Of a stretch of 7,087 bases of DNA, positions 1 through 4,398 are shown piece by piece. The stretch's first letter is position 1, and each line of letters starts with the position of its first letter. The DNA is taken from the NCBI GenBank assembly GCA_902494065.1, contig CABURZ010000047.1, forward strand, positions 1-7,087. Reading direction: 5' to 3'. A program made the position numbers and the translations under genes. Source of the stretch: an uncultured Sneathia sp. Lineage in GTDB: Bacteria > Fusobacteriota > Fusobacteriia > Fusobacteriales > Leptotrichiaceae. The notes beneath the pieces were generated by a model. The model searched no databases. It was not told where the DNA came from and worked only from the letters and a program-made list of their open reading frames with translations.

Positions 1-14
1 CCCCCCCCCCCCCC
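1..14. repeat. Homopolymeric C tract (G on the minus strand) at window edge
   Basis: Fourteen consecutive C open the window in sequence that is otherwise very poor in G and C. Its true length is unknown because it touches the edge. It could be a slipped-strand, phase-variable tract affecting a gene to the left, or an assembly artefact: two-colour sequencers write spurious G runs at read ends, which would appear as leading C on this strand. The sequence alone cannot separate these. Confidence 0.55.
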
Positions 15-314
15 GAATTTTTCAATGTACTTTCTAATTTATTATTTATTCTTTTTTAATTTGTTTTAAAATTTTTTTATGTAAATTTTGCTTTAAAACT
101 TCATACCTCTTAAAATTTTATTCATTTTTTTACTTCAAATACATTTTATTTTATATTTTAATTTTCTCTTGTTTATATTTCGTTAATATTCACAATTTTA
201 TCACTATAACTTCAGTTACTATAAACCTTTATGTATATTAGTATTGTTAGCAATATATTTAGGTACTTTGTAAATAAGGTGGGCAATGATAAAAATGTTC
301 CTCCACTTTTTTAA
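1..314. other. AT-rich intergenic region downstream of the operon
   Basis: No coding region can be supported here on either strand: reading frames are short, lack convincing starts and contain stop codons at the density expected for such AT-rich sequence. Apart from the C run at the left edge and a weak plus-strand stem-loop near 276-309, I see no tRNA, riboswitch or insertion sequence end. The minus strand carries TTGAAA at 20-25, next to the G run, which resembles a -35 box for a gene beyond the left edge. Its -10 partner, if any, is outside the window. Confidence 0.6.
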
Positions 315-345
315 CCAAAAAAGCACGAATTTTTAGTTCGTGCTT
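315..345 (-). terminator. Rho-independent terminator of the rpoC-ridA operon
   Basis: On the minus strand the sequence folds as AAGCACGAA (337-345 on the plus strand as TTCGTGCTT), a 7-base loop CTAAAAA, and TTCGTGCTT (321-329), a perfect 9-bp stem. The stem's last two T run on into four more T (317-320). It starts 21 bases after the ridA stop codon, so it closes the operon. On the plus strand the same stem is followed only by TAAAATTAATTATAAT with no clean T run, so it is mainly a minus-strand terminator. Confidence 0.88.
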
Positions 346-366
346 AAAATTAATTATAATACTTCT

Positions 367-726
367 TTATTTATGTGCTATAACTTCAATTTCAACCAAA
401 GCTCCCTTAGGTAAATCTTTAACTGCAAATGCTGATCTTGCAGGATAAGGTTCAGTAAAGAATGTTGCATATATTTCATTAACTGGTACAAAGCTCTTTA
501 TATCAGCTAATAAAACTGTTGTTTTTATAACATTACTCATATCTAACCCTTCTGTTTTTAAGATATTTTTAATATTAGTTAAAGATTGCTTAGCTTGTGC
601 TTCAACACCTTCTACCAACTCATTTGTTTCTGGATTTAAACCTATTTGTCCTGAAACAAAAATATAATCTCCCACTACTCTATATGGTGAATAAGGTCCT
701 ACGGCCTTTGGAATTAAATTAGCCAT
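367..726 (-). CDS. ridA: RidA family 2-iminobutanoate/2-iminopropanoate deaminase
   Basis: RidA (YjgF/YER057c/UK114 family) hydrolyses reactive enamine/imine intermediates released by PLP enzymes such as threonine dehydratase, giving 2-ketoacids and ammonia. The 119-residue length is slightly shorter than E. coli RidA (128). Visible motifs are AVGPYSPYR (8-16), IFVSGQIGLNPET (22-34), QAKQSLTNIKNILKTEGL (44-61), VIKTTVLLADIKSF (66-79), YPARSAFAVKDLPKGALVEI (94-113) and the terminal EVIAHK. Arg97 and Glu112 correspond to the substrate carboxylate-binding Arg105 and catalytic-site Glu120 of the E. coli enzyme, so deaminase activity is plausible. The protein should form a cytoplasmic trimer. A full AGGAGG sits 8 bases before the ATG. 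It is the last gene of the operon, 12 bases after rpoD and just ahead of the terminator. The gene symbol rests on family resemblance; other RidA subfamilies without this activity exist. Confidence 0.93.
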   Translation of the reverse strand: MANLIPKAVGPYSPYRVVGDYIFVSGQIGLNPETNELVEGVEAQAKQSLTNIKNILKTEGLDMSNVIKTTVLLADIKSFVPVNEIYATFFTEPYPARSAFAVKDLPKGALVEIEVIAHK

Positions 727-738
727 TTTAAATGCCTC

Positions 739-1851
739 CTAATTTCTATAATTTTCTAAATTGCTTGTATATTTTTTGCTTTTTAGCTTATTAATTGCCT
801 TAACTTCAATTTGTCTTATACGTTCTCTTGTAACGTTAAATATTTTACCAACTTCTTCTAAAGTTTTAGGTGCTCCATCATCTAATCCAAATCTGTGTCT
901 TAAAACTTGTTCTTCTCTTTCATTTAAAGCATCTTTTAAAATATGTTCTAATTTTTCACGCAATAGCACTCTTGATGTAGCATCGTAAGGATTTAAAAAT
1001 TTATCATCCTCAACGAAATCTCCTAATTCACTATCTTCTTCACTACCAACAGGTGTTTCAAGTGAAATAGGATCTTGGTTCATTTCTAAAATACTTTTTA
1101 CCTTATCTAATGGTATATCTAAACTTTTTGCTAATTCATCTGGTGTTGGCTCACGACCTGTTTCTTGTAATATAAGACGACTTTCTTTTTTTATCTTATT
1201 TATTGTTTCTATCATATGAACAGGTATTCTAATAGTTCTACCCTGATCTGCTATAGCTCTTGTTATAGCTTGTCTTATCCACCATGTTGCATATGTTGAA
1301 AATTTAAATCCTTTTTCATATTCAAATTTTTCAACAGCTTTCATAAGACCCATGTTACCTTCTTGAATCAAATCTAAAAGTTTAAGCCCTCTATTTGTAT
1401 GCTTTTTAGCTATACTTACAACTAATCTTAAATTAGATTCTATAAGTTTTTGTTTTGCTAAACTATCTCCCTTAACAACTTTTTGTGCCAAAGAAATTTC
1501 TTCATCATGAGTAAGTAGTGGAATTTGACCTATTTCACGCAAATACATTTTTATAGGTTCATCTACATCCATATATTCAGTAAATTTCATAATGTCATCA
1601 TTCAACATCTTTTGAACTTCTTCATCATTAATTTTTTCATATGGTATATTTGAATCTATATCAGCTACTATAGCAATACCTTCATTTCTCAATTTATCAA
1701 TAATTTGTGATATTTTCTCCTCTGAAATTCTATCAATAAGAAGATTTTTTACTTTAGTTTTATTTATTTCTTTTTTATCACGGGCTTCTTTTAAAATCCT
1801 TGATATATCTTCTTTTAAACTATTCGTTTTCTTCCCCTTTTCTAAAAGCAT
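739..1851 (-). CDS. rpoD: RNA polymerase primary sigma factor (sigma-70/SigA class)
   Basis: The housekeeping sigma factor directs core RNA polymerase to -35/-10 promoters. With the Met at 1851 the protein is 370 residues, close to Bacillus-type SigA and without the large non-conserved region of E. coli sigma-70. Seen in order: a region 1.1-like N-terminus (about 10-65), region 1.2 DEPIKMYLREIGQIPLLT (97-114), region 2.1-2.2 NLRLVVSIAKKH and DLIQEGNMGLMKAVEKF (140-176), region 2.3-2.4 KFSTYATWWIRQAITRAIAD (183-202), region 3 GREPTPDELA (232-241), then region 4 with the helix-turn-helix LEEVGKIFNVTRERIRQIEV (331-350). All hallmarks of a group 1 sigma are present. An in-frame ATG at 1869 would add MKRGNY, but only the 1851 start has a good ribosome binding site. 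It overlaps dnaG by 32 bases, and its TAG stop touches the ridA Shine-Dalgarno sequence. Confidence 0.97.
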   Translation of the reverse strand: MLLEKGKKTNSLKEDISRILKEARDKKEINKTKVKNLLIDRISEEKISQIIDKLRNEGIAIVADIDSNIPYEKINDEEVQKMLNDDIMKFTEYMDVDEPIKMYLREIGQIPLLTHDEEISLAQKVVKGDSLAKQKLIESNLRLVVSIAKKHTNRGLKLLDLIQEGNMGLMKAVEKFEYEKGFKFSTYATWWIRQAITRAIADQGRTIRIPVHMIETINKIKKESRLILQETGREPTPDELAKSLDIPLDKVKSILEMNQDPISLETPVGSEEDSELGDFVEDDKFLNPYDATSRVLLREKLEHILKDALNEREEQVLRHRFGLDDGAPKTLEEVGKIFNVTRERIRQIEVKAINKLKSKKYTSNLENYRN

Positions 1852-3595
1852 GTAATTTCCCCTTTTCATATTCCATATAATCGTAATATACTTCTTTTAT
1901 CTTTGGTAAATCCACGCTTTTTTCAATTTCCTTAACACGCTTTAAAAAAGTCATGTACATAGCGTAGTCTTCTTCTCCCATAGTATCATATCCCCCAAGA
2001 TAATCAACTATCATTTCTCTTGAATTTTTTATATAATCTATAACCCATTCTCTATATAGTAAAGTATAATTATCCGTATCAAAATTTTCATATTTAGTAT
2101 TAAGATGAAAAATTAACTCTTTTTCTTCATCGTCAAATAGCTCATTATTTTCTATCTTATTCAATATATTTTCAAAATTTAAGTTTTCAAAAGTGAAATT
2201 TTGAAATAAAGTCCATTTATTTTTGTGTTTTATTAAATATATTATAGTTTGTTCTTCTAAACTTTCTTTTCTTGTAATACTCTTTCTTTTTGTATTTGTA
2301 TTAAGTTTTGTACTATTTATCTTCCTTTTTGTTTTTGCCTTACTTAAATTTGATTTCAGTGCATTTAGCGATATATCCAATTTTTCTGCAAATCTTTTTG
2401 CAAATTCTTCATAATATATCATGTTAGTTAGTGATGAAAAATATTCATCCATATCAGAAATTAACTTCATTTTTGCACCAAGTTTTGTAATATCATTACT
2501 TTTCAAATAATATTTGTATAAAAAATCAAATGCATCAATGGATTTTCCTAATTCTTCTACAAATTTATCTTTCCCATAAGTATACAATATTTCATCTGGA
2601 TCTTTTCCTATGTTAGAATAGTCCATAACTTTAATATTAAATCCATATTTATTTAAAATTTGTATTGCACGTATTTTTGCATTCAATCCTGCACTATCAT
2701 TATCATATGCAAGTACAATATTATTTGTAAATTTCCTTATATATTCTGCCTGTGCTAAAGTTAATGATGTTCCTAAACTTGCAATTGCATTTTGAATATT
2801 ATTTTTATGTAGTGCTAAAACATCAAAATATCCCTCAACTAAAATACATGAATTATATTCTTTTATTTTATTACCACCATCAAATATTCCAAAAAGCTCA
2901 TTACTTTTTCTAAATATTCTAGATTCTTTTGAGTTGATATATTTAGCTACATCTTTACTTCCTGAAATATCTCTACCACCAAAGCTAATTATATCTCCTT
3001 TAATATTAGTAATAGGAAATATTATTCTATTCTTAAAAAAATCAAAATATCTATCATTAGAATTAGTTATTATACCTAATTCTACTAATTCTTTTAGTTT
3101 ATCGCTATCTTTATACTTTAAATATTCACTATCCCACTTATTTAAGGCATATCCAAGGTTAAATTTTTTTATATCACTAAGTGTATACCCTCTATTTTCT
3201 AAGTAATTTAACGCTTCTTTTGAAGTATACAGATTTTGTTTATAGTCTTGTAATACATCAGACATGAGTTTATAATACTTGGTATTATAGTCTTCTTTTC
3301 TATGATTAATCTTTATTTCAACATTGTATTTTTTAGCCAATTCTTCCATAGCACTAACATAATCTAGATTATGCATTAACATATAGAATTTAATAGCATC
3401 TCCACCTATACCTGAACTAAAGTCTTTAAAAATTCCTTTTGCTGGACTTACCATAAAAGAAGGCGTTTTTTCTTCTTTAAATGGTGATAAACCCTTAAAT
3501 CCAGACCCTGTTTTTTTTAAATTAACATACTCAGATATAAGTGCAACAATATCTATTTTTGACAACAATAAATTTTTATCTTTTTCATTAATCAT
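1820..3595 (-). CDS. dnaG: DNA primase with degenerate zinc-binding site
   Basis: DnaG makes the RNA primers for replication together with the replicative helicase. The 591-residue protein has the expected order: an N-terminal CHC2-type domain (about 1-95), the RNA-polymerase-like core (about 105-360) and a divergent C-terminal helicase-interaction region (about 445-591). The core has FGGRDI (205-210), KYINSKESRIFRKSNELFGI (218-237), TOPRIM glutamate EGYFDV (254-259), ASLGTSLT (272-279), AYDNDSAG with its two Asp (296-303) and GKDPDEIL (330-337). The oddity is the N-terminal domain. The pattern LCPFH...HCFGCG is here LSPFK...KDFSSG, so the four zinc ligands become Ser37, Lys40, Asp58 and Ser61, although EEKTPSF, VSPAKG and GGDAIKF around them are kept. 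Residues 418-443 form a basic linker. GAGGAAG precedes the ATG. It overlaps rpoD, and the dnaG-rpoD order is the classical macromolecular synthesis pairing. Confidence 0.96.
   Translation of the reverse strand: MINEKDKNLLLSKIDIVALISEYVNLKKTGSGFKGLSPFKEEKTPSFMVSPAKGIFKDFSSGIGGDAIKFYMLMHNLDYVSAMEELAKKYNVEIKINHRKEDYNTKYYKLMSDVLQDYKQNLYTSKEALNYLENRGYTLSDIKKFNLGYALNKWDSEYLKYKDSDKLKELVELGIITNSNDRYFDFFKNRIIFPITNIKGDIISFGGRDISGSKDVAKYINSKESRIFRKSNELFGIFDGGNKIKEYNSCILVEGYFDVLALHKNNIQNAIASLGTSLTLAQAEYIRKFTNNIVLAYDNDSAGLNAKIRAIQILNKYGFNIKVMDYSNIGKDPDEILYTYGKDKFVEELGKSIDAFDFLYKYYLKSNDITKLGAKMKLISDMDEYFSSLTNMIYYEEFAKRFAEKLDISLNALKSNLSKAKTKRKINSTKLNTNTKRKSITRKESLEEQTIIYLIKHKNKWTLFQNFTFENLNFENILNKIENNELFDDEEKELIFHLNTKYENFDTDNYTLLYREWVIDYIKNSREMIVDYLGGYDTMGEEDYAMYMTFLKRVKEIEKSVDLPKIKEVYYDYMEYEKGKLHAFRKGEENE
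1856..1866 (-). promoter_or_regulatory. rpoD ribosome binding site, located inside dnaG
   Basis: The minus strand reads AAAAGGGGAAA here, with GGGG ending 7 bases before the ATG at 1849-1851. The alternative in-frame ATG at 1867-1869 lies immediately upstream of this motif and has no comparable Shine-Dalgarno of its own. The site therefore decides in favour of the shorter rpoD start. It lies within the last codons of dnaG, which fits translational coupling of the two genes. Confidence 0.7.
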
Positions 3596-3613
3596 TACTC
3601 TTCCTCATGCTAT

Positions 3614-3641
3614 AGTATAATTTGATATTTATATTTGTCAA
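3614..3641 (-). promoter_or_regulatory. Internal sigma-70-type promoter in front of dnaG-rpoD
   Basis: On the minus strand a perfect -35 box TTGACA (3636-3641) is followed after 16 bases by TATACT (3614-3619), one mismatch from TATAAT. The start of transcription would fall near 3607, about 12 bases before the dnaG ATG, giving a very short leader that still contains the ribosome binding site GAGGAAG (3600-3606). The promoter sits in the only gap of appreciable size in the operon (55 bases between rpoZ and dnaG), so it could drive dnaG, rpoD and ridA independently of rpoC. If the protein downstream is indeed the primary sigma, this would be an autoregulatory loop. Inferred from motif match only; the AT-rich background makes -10-like matches cheap, but the exact -35 box is less likely by chance. 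Confidence 0.65.
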
Positions 3642-3650
3642 CGATAATTT

Positions 3651-3833
3651 CTAATTTTCTTCAATTTTAATTTTATCTTCCATTACTTCTTCAAATACTA
3701 TATCCATAACTTTTGATTTTGAAACCCCATTTTGCAACTTTTTTCTTGCTATTTTACCACAAGCTATTGCCAATTCATATTTATTTGGAAATTTAGTTAC
3801 TAATTCATCAACTGTTATTTTTGGTTTTTTCAT
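3651..3833 (-). CDS. rpoZ: DNA-directed RNA polymerase omega subunit
   Basis: This encodes a short omega subunit of 60 residues. Omega wraps the C-terminal tail of beta' and helps it fold and assemble; in some bacteria it contributes to ppGpp binding. The core motif NKYELAIACGKIARKKLQNG (17-36) matches the conserved omega helix pair, and it is preceded by a typical start (KPKITVDELVTKFPNK). The C-terminus is short and charged (MEDKIKIEEN). Omega is 91 residues in E. coli but only about 65-70 in many other bacteria, so this is a compact form. A good ribosome binding site (AAAGGAAG, about 9 bases before the ATG) lies inside the gmk coding region, and the two genes overlap by 26 bases. Position directly after gmk is a widespread arrangement and supports the call. 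The gene ends in TAG, 55 bases before dnaG. Confidence 0.93.
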   Translation of the reverse strand: MKKPKITVDELVTKFPNKYELAIACGKIARKKLQNGVSKSKVMDIVFEEVMEDKIKIEEN

Positions 3834-4386
3834 CTTTAGTTTCTTCCTTTATTATATTTATAAGTTGTTGTATCGCAACATCTAATTCTTTGTTTACTAT
3901 TACATAATCATATTTTTTTTCATATGTCATTTCTTTTTTTGCATTTTCTAATCTAAGCCTTATAACCTCATCACTATCTGTTTTTCTGTTTCTAAGTCTT
4001 TTTTCCAATGTTTTTTCATTTTCTGTTTTACAAAATACTAATACTACGTCTGGTCTTTTGCTTTTAGCAATAAGTGCTCCTTGAACATCTATTTCTAAAA
4101 TAATATTTTGACCTTTTTTTATTGTTTTATCAACAACAGAAAGTAGCGTTCCATAATAATTATTATGAACTTTTGCATATTCAAAAAATTCATTATGTTC
4201 AATTTTTTCTAAAAATTCTTTTTCATCTAAAAAATAATAATCCTTACCATCAACTTCACCAACTCTAGCTTTTCTACTTGTTGCTGAAATCGATAAAGGT
4301 ATATTTAATAAATCTCTAACTTTTTTTGTAATAGTAGATTTACCAGAGCCCGAAGGCCCTGATACTACAAATATTTTACCTTGCAT
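3808..4386 (-). CDS. gmk: Guanylate kinase
   Basis: Guanylate kinase phosphorylates GMP (or dGMP) to GDP with ATP in the cytoplasm, an essential step in making GTP and dGTP. The 192-residue protein has the P-loop GPSGSGKST at 10-18. The GMP-binding segment SATSRKARVGEVDGKDYYF spans about 34-52 and keeps both Arg (38 and 41) and the GEVDG turn. It also has AKVHNNYYGT (71-80), ILEIDVQGA (96-104), and the LID-like stretch RLRNRKTDSDEVIRLRLENA (130-149). Its length is near the roughly 200 residues usual for the family. Small deviations from consensus are Ser for the second Thr of TTR and Ala for Pro before Arg41; neither should abolish function. An AGGAG lies 4 bases before the ATG, which supports this start. 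The last 26 bases overlap the start of rpoZ, a common gmk-rpoZ pairing that suggests translational coupling. Confidence 0.96.
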   Translation of the reverse strand: MQGKIFVVSGPSGSGKSTITKKVRDLLNIPLSISATSRKARVGEVDGKDYYFLDEKEFLEKIEHNEFFEYAKVHNNYYGTLLSVVDKTIKKGQNIILEIDVQGALIAKSKRPDVVLVFCKTENEKTLEKRLRNRKTDSDEVIRLRLENAKKEMTYEKKYDYVIVNKELDVAIQQLINIIKEETKDEKTKNNS

Positions 4387-4398
4387 GTTTCTCCTAAA

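Noticed and set aside
761..988. Plus-strand open frame antisense to the rpoD region 4 coding sequence
   Set aside because: Shadow of a strongly conserved gene; hydrophobic appearance comes from complementing Lys/Glu-rich codons.
2223..2414. Plus-strand open frame rich in Phe/Leu/Val that looks like a small membrane protein
   Set aside because: It is the complement of the Lys-rich DnaG linker and neighbouring sequence, which automatically gives Phe/Leu-rich translation; no supporting start signal.
2934..3206. Plus-strand 90-codon open frame antisense to dnaG
   Set aside because: Overlaps the conserved primase core on the other strand and has no family features.
3590..3608. Tiny upstream frame (ATG AGG AAG AGT AAT GAT TAA) overlapping the dnaG start
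   Set aside because: The ATG falls at or next to the predicted transcription start and has no ribosome binding site; the frame is six codons and its Arg/Lys codons are simply the Shine-Dalgarno sequence of dnaG.
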